DNA from: Plotosus lineatus
Taxonomy: Eukaryota; Chordata; Actinopteri; Siluriformes; Plotosidae
DNA length: 64,000 nucleotides
Assembly: GCA_024760905.1 (NCBI GenBank)
Contig: CM045739.1
Span: 2,137,501-2,201,500 of the forward strand
Reading direction: 5' to 3'
Every line of letters starts with the position of its first letter. Within the stretch, counting starts at the first letter, position 1. This document shows, piece by piece, positions 1 through 13,173 of this stretch. The notes beneath the pieces are model-generated. The model was given only the letters and a program-made list of their open reading frames with translations. It was not told the origin of the DNA and ran no database searches. The position numbers and the translations under genes are program-made.

Positions 1-857
<857 letters not shown>

Positions 858-1226
858 TGGCTGACTACGGTCTGATTAGGATCAGCACGACTCTGTCAGT
901 CCGTCACTCGTATTTTTTGCATGTGTCGATGATTGATCGTAGGCTAAAAGCTAAAGTGCCACTGCACTCGTCCGGCGTGGAGACATGGAGACTCCACATG
1001 TTCCTCAGAGAGTTATAACTGATCTGTTTCTTTTTTATCTCTATATTTAAACTGAGATTTTGCCAAGTTTCCTAATATTCTTACTTTGAGAAGAATTTTG
1101 GCTGCTCAAGGCAAATGTTTAGCACTCTGTATTAGATTCTGAATGTCTGCACCTTCAGATAGAAGATTATTTTGCACATGAAGGAATGCATGACTGTACC
1201 TTCTGCATGTTAATATCTATAATAAA
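858..1226 (+). other. 3' UTR of the copine gene with poly(A) signal
   Basis: Sequence after the copine stop codon contains no repeat and runs to a canonical AATAAA at 1221-1226. A GT/T-rich stretch follows (tgcctgtcttggtctggtgg), as expected of a cleavage-stimulating region. Cleavage would fall roughly 10-30 bases downstream. Assignment rests on position and motif; no transcript evidence is available. Confidence 0.65.
1221..1226 (+). terminator. AATAAA poly(A) signal of the copine gene
   Basis: Canonical hexamer 364 bases after the stop codon, with a GU-rich element about 20 bases downstream. It is the first AATAAA after the stop codon. Confidence 0.65.
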
Positions 1227-1244
1227 CCAGACTTGCTGCCTGTC

Positions 1245-2340
1245 TTGGTCTGGTGGATCGTAAACGAAACATGGGCGTGTCCCAAACGCTAGAGCACGAG
1301 GGATATTCAGGTGTGAGAATCATGTTGCATTCTCATCACTCATTCAAAAGATCTGAAACAGTGCAGATCATCAGTAATGATTATTGTCTCTGCATACAAC
1401 TGTTTTTAAAGAACCTGACTGAAACGAAGGGAACAAAGTGAAAATTGGATAAACTTTGTGAAATATTGTTTCATTTCTGTTGTTTTTCGAACTAGTAATG
1501 AGCATATCTTGCCTATGACATGAGATCATCATGAAAATATGCTCAACGTGTGACATGTCCAGGTGGAAGCGAGCCAACACCACCTAGAGGTGCTTCACTT
1601 TCCTTCTGAGGTGCAGGGGATGAGTTTAAAGTCCGAATTTTTCAAACGCATAATGCGAATTTGCCAATTAATCGATTGTACGATTAGAATAAAGGAGCAA
1701 TTCCGAGTTTAAATCTTGAGCCCCACCCACTCCAACGCCTCCTTCAATACCCGGTATGTGCTCTGGAGAAAATTACCTTTAAGGTGGTGCTAGTCCGCTT
1801 CCGTACTTCAGAAACTGTAGTTCAGAAACTGAATGGAAAGTGTGTTAGTGATTTGCAGTAATTTCACAATCACCAAACCAATAGCACCGTCGGAAATAAT
1901 GTCACATACCACCACGGAGAGAAACAGCCCAAAGTTTTAGGGGTTTAGCGATGATTCTTTTCAAGTGTTAGCATTCAGAAGGCTTGCTCGTGTTTGGGAC
2001 GAGGTCAGCGGTTACATCACTATATCCTCCAATCAGAAAAGCACAACGGAGTTACATTTTAGAATATTTGATACAGGTAATTTATTAGAGGAGTTTGATA
2101 ATCAAGACTAAACAGTGTGTGTTTTATATAATAATATAAACCTGCATGCATGTGGTTCTTGTAACAGACTTCTGTGTGGTGTTTGTTACCGACATTAAAT
2201 TATCATCCGATCAGAAGATCCGAAGATTGTTTTGTTTTGATTTTGAGTCTTTGTTGGATTTTTGGCCTGAGGGAGAAAACTAGGGTACACACAGAGAACT
2301 CAGGAACTTCTTGGTGAAAGGCTGTCCATGCTAACCTCTA
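1245..2340. other. intergenic sequence, no recognised feature
   Basis: Unique-looking, AT-rich DNA. No coding signature, terminal inverted repeat or microsatellite was recognised. Confidence 0.5.
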
Positions 2341-2344
2341 CAGC

Positions 2345-2520
2345 ACTGTGCCGCCATGTCAATACGCAGATTAATTCCCCAAAAAAGATCAAATCCCAGG
2401 ATTGTCTTTAGACTGTGTGCGGAAACTGGAATACCTGGACGAAGCCCATGCAAAGCACACAGAAATGCCGTCGCTGACCTAGAACTCAATCCCAGGACCT
2501 TCTTGACTTTTTCTCTAAAC
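2345..2520 (-). repeat. SINE-B remnant (tRNA-derived SINE, antisense)
   Basis: Antisense copy of a common fish SINE. On the plus strand it shows the decayed block gcggaaactggaatacctgg and then a tRNA-like head ending in tcaatcccaggaccttcttg. The same order (ggaggaaac...ggagtacc, then cacacagaa, then gaacccaggaccttcttgctgtgagg) recurs at 10.9, 14.5, 29.0, 30.6, 41.2 and 47.4 kb. This copy is heavily mutated. Confidence 0.5.
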
Positions 2521-2529
2521 ACCAGGGAG

Positions 2530-3840
2530 AACGATTTATCTGTTTTGGTGAAAATTGAGGTGACGCGAAACCCAGAGGCCCAGATTCAGGGTTTCTCTCA
2601 AGCTCTAATTCAGGGATCTGAGCACAAACGTTGTTGCACAAAAATATTTTGGAAACGAGTTTCTTACATTTATTATTCCACCATACGAGTACTTTTCTCT
2701 ACTCGTTCATTAAAGCAGCTAAAAATCGAGATGGTTTTTCTCATTCCTGAAGTTAACAAACCAATGAACTTGATTCATAACAGACTTGTATCTGAAATAT
2801 TTTGTCACACTGATCGGTCACGTGAAGACGGTCAGATCTCAGGGCTGACGTGTGATTGGATGAAACAAAGTCCACTCCAGTGTTTGTCTCCATCTCAGGA
2901 ATGTACAGTGTGAATTTTATGGAAATTGAAATTAACCACATTTGTTCAAAAATCGTCATGATTTTCCTCGTGACCCTGTTTAAATTGGTCTGAAATTCAG
3001 TCTGTAGGTTCTGGAATGGAACACAAACCCAGAAGCACAATCACGATGTTTCTAGATCACTTTCCATCTCCGAGATCTGCAGGTTTGATACGTATCTGCA
3101 TGTTGGACTCGTGGGTTCCTCCTCTTCGATGGCTTGAGTCTCTCAGATGCATTTATTTCAGAAGATGAAAGAATTGAACTTGTTACGCATGTTGAAGTCT
3201 CGTCAGCGACCGCTTGCGTCACTATAAATTGATGATAAAATACATTTTAGTTTTTAACACTGTCGGCTAATCCGTCCATCTCGAACAGTCAGATTCACCA
3301 AGCTTCACGTCCACTGTTCGAATCCTGATGGGTCGATCCGTCCTTTTCTGTTTACCGTCCAAAAATCTATAACTCATCATGTCACTAAGGGCGGAGCTTA
3401 GCTTACATTAAAACAGCCAATCGCACAATGATGTCACCTCAATAGTCTTTTTACTTGTTTTGCTCAGAAACACAGACCAGCAGAGAGTCAGGTGACTATT
3501 ATACATTTTTTTCTACCATGAAATCGAACGCTACAGCTGCAATGCTAATCCTGGGTCAGCGCGTTACAAAATAGCTACACATCAGTCTAACGATCCCAAC
3601 AACCGCATTTATATCAGTGATAAACACCATTCTTTAAATTCCTTCCAATTAAACTGGATCAGATACAGTGGTCAGATCAGACCCACTGCTCGGCTCTCTG
3701 CTGAGAGAAATCGCAGAATAACTGACTGAAAAAGTCTCAGACGGTTACCATAGAAACAGGATCATGTGACAGGTTTCCTCTCACCATCCTCAGGTTAGCC
3801 ATGCTCTAGTTTTTATGCGAACTGAAACATCATCAGTATG
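2530..3840. other. intergenic sequence, no recognised feature
   Basis: No repeat family or exon recognised. A 185-codon open frame crosses part of this stretch but starts inside the SINE remnant and shows no protein-like conservation signature. Confidence 0.45.
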
Positions 3841-3855
3841 AGTGACTGAGGGGAG

Positions 3856-3957
3856 AAAGAGAGAGAGAGAGAGAGAGAGAGAAATAAAGGGGGTGTAAGT
3901 GAGAGGGGGGGATTGCGAGAAAGGGTGTGTGAGGAAAGAGAGCACAAGAAAGAAGGA

Positions 3958-3989
<32 letters not shown>

Positions 3990-4008
3990 GGTGGGGAACG
4001 AGAGCACA
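3856..4008. repeat. GA-rich low-complexity region
   Basis: Two pure GA runs (about 3858-3880 and 3964-3986) joined by purine-rich sequence. The opposite-strand Leu/Ser-rich frames are products of the CT repeats, not genes. Confidence 0.85.
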
Positions 4009-4167
4009 GTGACGTTTTGTAGCTGAATACAAAATAAAACAAGGAGATTTTTTTCTGATCTCGGCCTGTTCACAGTGATTTAATCTCCCCTCAAACAAAT
4101 CTGCAGATTCACATTTCATCCCCTTTGTACTTCTGCCATCAAAAATGTAATTCAGTCCCGCCACTGA

Positions 4168-4545
4168 CAACAATAATAATAATAATAATAATAATAAAAA
4201 TAATAACATCCGCCTCACAGCAAGAAGGTTCTGGGTCCGTGTTTGCATGCGTTTCCTCCCACAGTCCAAAACTACGCAGTATCCTAACTGGCTGTTCCAG
4301 ATCATCCTGATGTGTCAGAGTGAATGGTTGGGGGCTTGAGCAAGGCCCTGAACACTCAATTGCTCAGTTGTATTAAAAAAAAAAAGAAAGAAAAAAAAAA
4401 AGATAATAAGTCACTCTGGATAAGAGCATCTGCAAAAACGTGTGTCAGACCCTGCGGTGGTCTGTTCAGGGTGTACCCGGCCCTCACCCAGAGTTGGATA
4501 AGGCTCAAGTCTCCCTGCAACACTAACAGGATCAAGGAGTTCAGC
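4168..4545 (+). repeat. mosaic of SINE fragments with an (AAT)n tract
   Basis: An (AAT)n run near 4172-4203 is followed by a sense SINE-B head fragment (cgcctcacagcaagaaggtt) and its tcctcccacagtccaaa segment. Next is the tail of a second SINE type (cttgagcaaggccctgaac ... tcactctggataagagcatc), and then a SINE-B-like tail about gtgtacccggccctcaccc at 4470. Three or more decayed SINE pieces therefore lie in tandem. Confidence 0.55.
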
Positions 4546-4855
4546 AGATGAATAAAAAAACTTTAAAAACAATTCCAGCGTTACACCGTCTCCCCAGTAT
4601 ATATTTCCATATCCACGCTTCAGAAACACGAGGAAATCAAAAGATTCAGGAAGAAAGAGTGCATTTTGTAACTCAGCTAGTGATCAGTCGCTCTGCTGTA
4701 CAATTACAAAACAGGTCATGTGACAGAGGACAAATTTCAGACTCCAGTGGCTTATATTTACATAATGCTCTAAAATTACCATCCTGATGAATAATGCATG
4801 AAAACCAGTGAAGGAATGTGTTCGTTCGTGTGTGTGTTCATTTGGTGTTTGTTCG

Positions 4856-4858
4856 TTT

Positions 4859-4894
<36 letters not shown>

Positions 4895-5070
4895 CTGTTC
4901 GTTTGTTCGTATGTGTGTTCATTAGTGTGTGTGTCTATTCGTTCGTGTGTGTTCGTTCATGTGTCTTCGTTTGTGTGTTCGTGTCTGTTTGTTCTTTCGT
5001 ATGTATGTGTGTTCGTTTGTGTGTGTCTATTCGTTCGTTCATTCATGTGTATTCGTTCGTTCTGTGTGGG
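4856..5070 (+). repeat. GT microsatellite grading into a GTTC-rich minisatellite
   Basis: A (GT)n tract at about 4861-4892 passes into irregular repeats of tgttcgttcgtgtgtg-like units to about 5065. Cys/Val-rich open frames here are by-products of the repeat. Confidence 0.85.
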
Positions 5071-5390
5071 AATAGTCAGTCAATGAACGATTTAAAATAA
5101 CATTTTCTGCTTTAAACATTTACAAAACAGATAAAGGAAGGAGGGATTTGTATTATTTTTAAAATATAAAAACAGAAGACAACAAGCTCCATCTGTTACT
5201 TAACACACACCTCTGACTTCAAAGTGCCAGTGTGTAATTTGAGCAGTAACTGTTCCTCCTGTCAATATATCAACTTACACACACACACCTCATTGCATTC
5301 CTCATTAAAACACACCCATTTCACTTCTGCTGTATTAGACACGACCGATGCGCTCACATGCTAATACACTGCGCCATCATAATTGAACTG
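5071..5390. other. intergenic sequence, no recognised feature
   Basis: AT-rich DNA with a short CA run near 5278-5289. It ends with the left target-site duplication of the next LINE copy (5391-5409). Confidence 0.5.
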
Positions 5391-8369
5391 AAGACACTTT
5401 CAGGATTTTTTAACAACAACCGCCATCAGTGCTGTGAACCAACAGGGTGCTGGTGGAAATTGGACTACTGCTGGTCGAAGACGTAGAAGAAGGAGAGGCG
5501 GGAGGTGTGTCCGTAGGTGGAGAGAGAAGAGGAAAGGCATGAGTTTAGGACTGAGAGTAGGGACTTTGAATGTTGGAACTATGACAGGAAAAGATAGAGA
5601 GCTGGCTGACATGATGCAGAGGAGGAAGGTGGACATACTGTGTTCAGGAGACCAGGTGGAAAGGTAGCAAGGCTAGAAGCTTAGGAGCAGGGATTAAGCT
5701 GTTTTATCATGGTGTGGATGGGAAGAGAAATGGAGTAGGAGTCATCTTGAAGGAGGGGTTTGTCAGGAATGTTCTAGAAGTGAAAAGAGTGTCAGACAGA
5801 GTGATGAGTCTCAAGTTAGAAATTAAAGGTGTGATGGTCAATGTTGTTAGTGCTTATGCCCCACAGGCAGGATGTAAACTAGAAGAGAAGGAGAGATTCT
5901 GGAGTGAGTTAGATGAAGTGATGCAGAGTAACCCCAGAGGTGAAAGAGTGGTCATTGGTGCAGACTTCAATGGACATGTCGGTGCAGGAAACAGAGGGGA
6001 CGAGGAAGTGATGGGCAGGTTTGGTATCCAGGACAGGAACACAGAAGGACAGATGTTGATCGATTTTGCAAAAAGGATGGAAATGGCTGAGGTGAATATT
6101 TTCTTCCAGAAGAAACAGGAGCATAGGGTGACTTATAAAAGCGGAGGTAGGAGCACACAGGTAGACTACATCTTGTGTAGGTGATGTAATTTGAAGGAAG
6201 TCAGTGACTGCAAAGTAGTAGTGGTGAGGGTGTTGCCAAACAGCATAGGATGGTGGTGTGCAGGATGGAGCTGATGGTGAGGAAGGTGAAAAGGGCAAAG
6301 GCAGAACAGAAGACAAAGTGGTGTTTTGTCTTCACGGAGGAGTTGAAACAGGCTTTGGGTAGTCAGGAAGTGCTTCCAGATGACTGGACAACCACAGCCA
6401 ATGTGATCAGGGAGACCGGTAGGAGAGTACTTGGTGTGTCCTCTGGAAGGAAAGTAGATAAGGAGACTTGGTGGTGGGATGAGGAAGTGCGAGGAGTGTG
6501 TACAAAAGAAGAGATTAGCTAAGAAGAAATGGGACACAGAGAGGACCGAAGAGAGTAACCAGGAGTACAGGGAGACACAGCGTAAGGCGAAGGCTGCGGT
6601 GTCAAAGGGCAGAGGGTGTATGATGACTTGTATGCTAGGTTGGACAGTAAGGAGGGAGAAAATGATTCATACAGGTTGGCACAGCAGAGAAATAGAGATG
6701 GGATGGACGTGCAACAAGTTAGAGTGATTAAGGACAGAGTGGGAAACGTGTTGACTGATGACAAGTGTGCTGGGAAGATGGAAAGAGTACTTTGAAGAGC
6801 TGATGAATGAGGAAAATGAGAGGGGGGAAAAAAAAGAAGAGTAGAATAGTTGACTGTTGAGGACCAGGAAGTAGCAAAGATTAGAAAGGATGAAGTGAGG
6901 AGGGCATTGAAGAGGATGTAGAATGGAAAGGCAGTTGGGCCTGATGACATACCGGTGGAGGTATGGAGATGTTTAGGAGAGGCAGCAGTAGATTTTCTGA
7001 CAAGAACATTCAACAAGGTCTTGGAGAGTGAGAAGATGCCAGAGGAATGGAGGAGAAGTGTGCTTGTACACATTTTTAAGAACAAGGGAGATGTGCACAG
7101 TTGTGGCAACGACAGGGGGATAAAGTTGATGAGCCATACGATGAAGTTATGGGAAAAAATAGTGGAAGCTAGACTAAGGGCAGAGGTCAGCATTTGTGAA
7201 CAACAGTTTGGTTTCATGCCAAGAAACAGTACTACAGATGCAGTGTTTGCCTTGAGAATGTTAATAGAGAAGTACAGAGAAGGTCAGAGGGAGCTGCATT
7301 GTGCCTTTGTGGATCTGGAGAAAGCATATGACAGGGTGCCGAGAGAGGAACTGTGCATGAGGAAGTCTGGACTGGCAGAGAAGTATGTTAGTGTGGTGCA
7401 GGACATGTATGAGAGATAATAGACAGTGGTGAGGTGTGCTGTCAGTGTGACAGAAGAGTTCAAGGTGGAGGTGGGACTGCATCAAGGGTCAGCTCTGCGC
7501 CCCTTCTTGTTTGCTATGGTGATGGACAGGCTGACAGACGAGGTTAGGCAAGAATCTCCATGGACTATGATGTTTGCAGATGACATTGTGATCTGTAGTG
7601 AGAGCAGAGAACAAGTGCAAGAAAATCTAGAGAGGTGGAAGTATGCCCTGGAAAGGAGAGGAATGAAGGTTAGCCTCAATAAAACAGAATACATGTGTAT
7701 GAACGACAAGGACCCAAGAGGAACGGTGAGGTTACAGGGAGTAGAGATAAAGAAGGTGGAGGATTTTAAGCACTTAGGTTCAACAATCCAGAGCAGTGGA
7801 GAGTGTGGAAAAGAGGTGAAGAAGCGTGTGCAGGCAGGTGGGAGAAAAGTGTCCGGTGTGATGTGTGATAGGAAGGTATCGGCAAGAATGAAAGGAAAAG
7901 TGTACAAGACGGTGTTGAGGCCAGCGATGTTGTATGGTTTAGAAACAGTGACCCTGGGGAAAAGACAGGAGGCTGAGCTGGAGGTAGCGGAGATGAAAAT
8001 GTTGAGGTTCTCTTTGGGAGTAACGAGGATGGATAAGGATCAGGAATGAGTCCATCAGAGGGACAGCACATGTTAGAGGTTTTGGAGACAAAGTCAGAGA
8101 GGCTAGACTGAGATGGTTTGGACATGTACAGAGGAGGGATAGTGAGTATATTTGTACTAGGATGCTGAGGTTGGAACTGCCAGGCAGAAGGTCTAGAGGA
8201 AGACCAAAGAGACGATTCATAGATGTGGTGAAGGAGGACATGAAGGTAGTTTGAGTAAGAGTAGAAGATACAGAGGATCGGGTGAGATAGAGGCGAATGG
8301 TTTGCTGTGGCGACTCCTGAAGGTAAAAGCCAAAAGGAAAAGAAGAAAAGAAGACACTTTCAGGATTTT
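5391..8369 (+). mobile_element. LINE-A copy 1: RTE-like non-LTR retrotransposon, 5'-truncated
   Basis: The element proper is 5410-8350, flanked by a perfect 19-bp target-site duplication (aagacactttcaggatttt at 5391-5409 and 8351-8369). It starts within the leader (ttaacaacaaccgccatcag) and ends in the family tail, a gccaaaaggaaaagaag-like purine run. The body encodes an APE-type endonuclease and then a reverse transcriptase in sense orientation. Five other copies of the family are in the window, at 15.7, 34.6, 43.8, 49.4 and 54.2 kb. Placement in the RTE/BovB-like group rests on the single-ORF endonuclease-RT layout and on the resemblance of the endonuclease to craniofacial development protein 2-like entries; it is not certain. 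Confidence 0.9.
5434..8280 (+). pseudogene. LINE-A copy 1 endonuclease-reverse transcriptase, broken
   Basis: Endonuclease segments lie at about 5539-6184. They include the VGTLNVGTM start of the APE fold, a VVIGADFNGHVG motif and a TQVDYILCR motif. RT segments follow to about 8270, with motif A as FVDLEKAYDRVPREEL, motif B as LHQGSALRPFLFAMVMDRL and motif C as MMFADDIVICS near 7570. The C-terminal region has the AMLYGLETV and FSLGVTRMD blocks. The frame is interrupted by many stops and frameshifts: a TGA just after DYILCR at about 6182, a TAA in ERCK at about 7417, and shifts near 6640, 6830 and 8035. The copy is dead. Confidence 0.85.
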
Positions 8370-9393
8370 ATTTATTTACCATTTGAGATGTTATAATTAT
8401 AGAAGATTCTGGTCCTCTGTATTGCGCTCAGATCCTATACACGCCCAAGATCCTTGTATACACTCTGCACTTCTCAGTCTAAAATCTCAAAGCACTCAGT
8501 ACAGCCAGATCCACAGATTCTGTCCGAGGAAATAAACGTATAGATTTATATAGTGCCTGAACACAATGCTTGTGATAGACATCTCTACTGATGGGTGTCC
8601 ACAGCTGAGGCCAGTTGTTGGTGTTCTAGGAGAATCGACCTCAGAATAAATCCCTTCTTCATTAAGACTGCGGTCTGAAGGGAAAGAACGACAGGATGAG
8701 TTTTCTTATCACTGCCTTTCACTTCGTGATCTCCGCCTTCGTTTGTTTCACCTGTCTTGTTCAATTATCCGCGTATCGAGTTCATGTTCCGTGTTCTTTC
8801 TCATGTTTTGCTTGAAAAAAACTTTTTCTTCCAGCCTGATAAGCTATGCGAGTCTGAGCGCTGGTGTAAGTGTCTATTTTATCGGATTCAGTTTCTTTAT
8901 TAATAAATTAACTATTTAATTTATAGTTCTATCTTCGTGCAAGCCAGTGATTCTGAACAGTCAATCGGCATAAATTCAGGGATACAACCAGCCTTACTGG
9001 GTTTCCTGTTGTGGGCACACATGGACACAGGACATCCTCATCATGCATGTTGATAGCATTATGATTTGAAAGAGATGACACAACGATTTTTAACGTTAGC
9101 TTTACTATAGCTAGCATGTTAACTTTGGTTGAACCATGATGTTCTGAGATCAGGTTAAAAAAAAAAAATTACCCATCGATTCCAGCGACGTGTTTATTAA
9201 TGATAACATGATACAAATTCTTACCTAAGCCTCACATTTAAAATCCACATTTGTGACAAAATATAAAAATGTTTATAAATGATTTAAGATGAAGGGCCAT
9301 GTCTCACTGACAAAATGGGAATAGGGAAACGGAAACAATGTAATTTATTTGCCAATAGAACCACAGGAAGCTTTCTGTTTGGGAAACGAAGTA
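8370..9393. other. intergenic sequence, no recognised feature
   Basis: AT-rich sequence without recognisable repeats or exons. The TA at 9392-9393 is the left target dinucleotide of the following MITE. Confidence 0.45.
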
Positions 9394-10362
9394 CAGACGC
9401 TCCCTAACTGAACATAGGGTGAAAGAAAACATAAGTTGTTACTGTATGTTCCAGTATTCATACTGTACTATACATCCATAAATACCATTACCGTATCTCA
9501 TAAAACACCCCTAAATCAATTATTAGAAAATAATATCAAATATCAACATTAATTTTAAATAAATTAAATTCACGCAAAATAATTTCAAATAGATAAATTT
9601 TAATCAAATTCACTCATCAAATATCAAATACAGTATTAAATAGAATCATTCTCTATGATGCGATCCTTCTGCTTGTAAATGCTTCCAATGGTCGACGGAT
9701 GGTCACATGACATGAAGCTGAACTGAGTCACTTTACATGAAGCTTAAAACAGCCAATCAACGCTTACAATATGTGAGGCGCTCCACTGAAAGTCGTTCAC
9801 TTGCTTGTGCTTGAGACAAAGCGCGGGTTATCCGAAGTGAGCAAGGGCGCACTGATGTGAATCACCAGCAGAGCAGAGAGTTCTCTTTTCTGGATTTGGG
9901 TTTTCATTCATTTTACAACTCTCTTTGCTTAACTGAGTATGCATGGTAAATTATGCCGATCTGAGCAGATAGTTAATTCAGTCTTGGGAAAACCAGAAAT
10001 TCCGGCATAGGCCGGAAAACTTGCACCCATGCTAGTAGGCTTACGCTTCTGACCAACCATATTTGCTTAGGGTTACAAAAGTCCGCAAAATAGTGTAAAC
10101 ACAAATATCACAGAGACGACGTCTTAACACAAGGGTAACACACACCTAACTGGGAAGAAGCAGAGGCACGTTCAGTCTGTCGTTTGTAAAGAATAAACAA
10201 TCGACGCAGTGTCATTGCGTCATTATGTCAGCGTACTATGTCGGTAGGTCTCATACTACAGAGAGCACGCTAAACTCAAAATTTGACAATTTTTTTTGAG
10301 GGGGGGGAATGTAAAATCGAAAAAAAATGTAAAACGAATGAGCATAAGTCATGGAGTGTCTG
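9394..10362 (+). mobile_element. TA-flanked MITE, pogo/Tigger-like, copy 1 (complete)
   Basis: The element begins CAGACGCTCC and ends GGAGTGTCTG, so the terminal inverted repeats match at 9 of 10 positions. It is flanked by TA on both sides (9392-9393, 10363-10364), typical of the Tc1/mariner/pogo superfamily. It is 969 bp with no transposase frame, so it is non-autonomous. Related sequence in the opposite orientation lies at 15220-15396 and 24812-25542, and a related 5' end lies at 60035. The pogo/Tigger assignment is by TIR style and TA target only. Confidence 0.7.
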
Positions 10363-10625
10363 TAATCTGGGACGTAGCTTATGGACTTCTGTCATCATTT
10401 CACCTGGTAATAACGCAGCTATTTCCAGCCTGCGGGTTTAACGGGATCATTTTCCATGCAGTGTAAACATTATTAAAGTGAAAAATGATAAATCTGAGTG
10501 AGGGATGGACAGGATCTGAGCTCTCACAGTTTCTTCATGGTTTATAAGTGTACTTCCACAGTGTAAACACTTTTAAACACTTAATTTAGTCAGTGCGCTC
10601 AGAATAACGCTGTCCGTCAGCGAGT

Positions 10626-10666
<41 letters not shown>

Positions 10667-10924
10667 CGAGCTGATGATTCTTGGGATCCTTCATCCAGAA
10701 ATGCATTACTGAGGAAATGTTTGTTGCTGATTGGCTGTGTTCCAAATCTAAATTTGATTTCTAACTTTATTTTTCATGGATGGACCTTTCTTATATATGA
10801 AAAATTCTCTTTGGGGAATAAAGGTTAAATCTAAAAACCTCGTGCAGTGACATTGCTGGAAGGAATTACAGAGAAATTGAGACTTTTTAATCGTTATGCT
10901 GAAAATGTTCATTCATTTATTTTC
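10363..10924. other. intergenic sequence with a GA microsatellite
   Basis: Contains a (GA)n tract at about 10629-10662. Nothing else recognised. Confidence 0.6.
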
Positions 10925-10998
10925 TATGAATTTTAATGCTAATTAGGGTCACGGGGAGGCTGGTGCCCATGTCAGCTGCCTCTGTGGGGTACGCCTTG

Positions 10999-11051
<53 letters not shown>

Positions 11052-11205
11052 GTAACAGCCAGTTAGCCTACTCTGCATTTTTTAGGATGAAACCAGGGCA
11101 CCCAGAGGAAACTAACGCAAGAATGCGAACATGCAAACTCCACACAGAAACACCCATAGTGCGGGAATCAAACCCAGGACCTTCTTGCTGTGAGGTGTCT
11201 ATACA
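10925..11205 (-). repeat. SINE-B copy, antisense, with internal CA microsatellite
   Basis: From left to right on the plus strand it shows a decayed tail (aattagggtcacggggaggctgg), a (CA)n tract at about 11000-11049, cacccagaggaaac, gcaaactccacacagaaa, and the tRNA-like head in antisense (aatcaaacccaggaccttct). The (CA)n expansion sits inside the SINE body. Confidence 0.65.
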
Positions 11206-11814
11206 AATTGTTTATAATCTTATTAAAGCCATAAATAAATGATCAATTTCGAACGTCTCATCACATGATCTCGTTAATGATGATGGATAACAATAGCCAG
11301 TTAACACCCAGTAGTATCACCTCACCACATCTGTAGCTTACTTGAGAACCTGCTTGTCCTGAACTTAATACCCACCTGTGTTTAATATAAAAATGTGAAA
11401 GATTACGTAACACTTGTTCTAAAAATCATGACTCGCTCATGGAACAGTGAGTTAGCCGAAAACAACACAACAAAGGGTTTTTGTGTCAGAGATTTACTGA
11501 GGAAAAATAACTCCCCTGATTCACTATGACTCGATTAAATTCTCACTGAAAGCGTCTCTGCTGCGGCACAAAACACTGCAGTGCGACTCGAGTGTAGATC
11601 CACAAGACGAGATGCAGGACTAGACCGACTGCTATACTGAACTACAGGCAGTACAGCGCCTCACACTTTAATTATTTCTCTAAACACAATCCTGTGACAG
11701 TAGAGTTGAGATTTACAATGAAGACCAAGCAAAAGGTAAAACGAGTTGGATGGAAATGTGATGCTACCAAGGAGAGGTTTTTTGCATTATTTGGCGACTT
11801 ACTCATCATCTTTT
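11206..11814. other. intergenic sequence, no recognised feature
   Basis: No repeat or exon recognised. Confidence 0.4.
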
Positions 11815-11940
11815 ATACAACTGAGCAATTGAGGGTTAAAGGCCTTGCTCAAGTTCCCGACAGTGCTGACCGTGGGGATTGAACCACTGACCTTCAGATC
11901 AGTAACCCATCACCTTAACCACTAAGCCACCGCTGTCCGA
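11815..11940 (-). repeat. SINE-C fragment (tRNA-derived head, antisense)
   Basis: The minus strand reads as a tRNA-like head: ggtggcttagtggttaaggt near 11930, then a box-B-like GGTTCAATCCC near 11876-11886, then the sequence complementary to ttaaaggccttgctcaagtt. A sense tail of the same type occurs near 4335-4430. Confidence 0.6.
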
Positions 11941-12457
11941 GTCACAGTTGTTGATCTCTATGTCGCTGCGAGATGTCCTTACATTTCCGCAGAAGTGCAC
12001 GCTCGAGTTTCTTCTCGAATTTAATTCACACACATTGCATATGACCACCACCAACCCGTGAGGAGCAGAAACAAGCACATGCCCCCACTGTGACACGTGA
12101 TGCTCCCATCCACATCTTTATGAACTATTACACCTGTACATTTTTTTTGGGGGGGGGGGGGGGTACCACACTCAGAGGGAAAGCCCCTTGGTGTGAATGA
12201 GCTTCCAAGCCACCATGATTGGCTGGTGGATCCTGTAAGTAACAGAGAGTTGAGTGCATGCCATCCATCTCGTCAGCATGTGGGCGGCCATTCGCGCCTA
12301 CGGACTCCCTAACCTGTGAAGTCCAGGTTGATAGTCTTGTCCCTTGTCGATGAACCATGTGGAGGTCTACAGCAAATATTCTACATAAAGATATTTTACT
12401 ATTTTTCTAGCTGACTGCCCAGTAAAATATAAACAGTTACACTTAGGATTATCCTAC

Positions 12458-12493
<36 letters not shown>

Positions 12494-13173
12494 AGAGAGA
12501 GAGAGAGAGAGAGAGACATATCTGTATATTAAAGCTGATGTGCTGAGCTCTTGTGAGATCAGAATGAGAATCCTGCTCGTGAGTATATTTTTCCAACGTG
12601 TTCCATAATGAGGCGCTTTTAAATCTGTGTCTCGTGAATAACACATCAGAAACCTAAACACGGTTTGGTGGTGTTTGAAGTCGTCCATGAAGCCCTGCAG
12701 GCCAGTTGGCGTGTGCATTTCCAACACGTATCTCTGAATAATTGCCCAGCTGATGTTTCTGATCCGTCTCTGTTCAGAGCCGCTCCAGGAGCAGAGAGTT
12801 TCACAGCGTGCTCGTTTTCGTTCGCTCAGTCAGGGAAAGAAACAACCAAACCTTGAGCCCAGGTTTTGTTCACCTGAAGCAGAATTGACACTTTGCTGAG
12901 TTTTCAGCACCAAGGTGACACCGACACTCGTGTTGCCGAACCGACTTCTAGTAAATACACCTGCGTGATTCTCAGCCTTCATATGATGTCACACGAGATG
13001 TGAAGCACGAGAATAAAGAGGAATGATTCACCACACTTCCATCCATCACGACCCGATCAGGTTCGGTTTGGTTCAGTCTGAAGTTGGGTTATGAGCCGAA
13101 CTAATGCAGCTTAAATTGAGGACTTCTTCTAGTAAAAGCCACGCCCACTCTGAACTTGAATTCAGACACAGAA
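11941..13173. other. intergenic sequence with G-run and GA repeats
   Basis: Contains a poly(T)-poly(G) run at about 12141-12163 and a GA microsatellite at about 12462-12516. No exon recognised. Leu/Ser-rich frames opposite the GA tract are repeat artefacts. Confidence 0.55.

Noticed and set aside
2356..2913. 185-codon plus-strand frame
   Set aside because: It starts inside an antisense SINE remnant, has no recognisable domain and no splice context.
5714..6184. Calling the LINE-A endonuclease a host craniofacial development protein 2 gene
   Set aside because: That name appears on many fish gene models for this element. Here the frame lies inside LINE copies with target duplications and an RT downstream.
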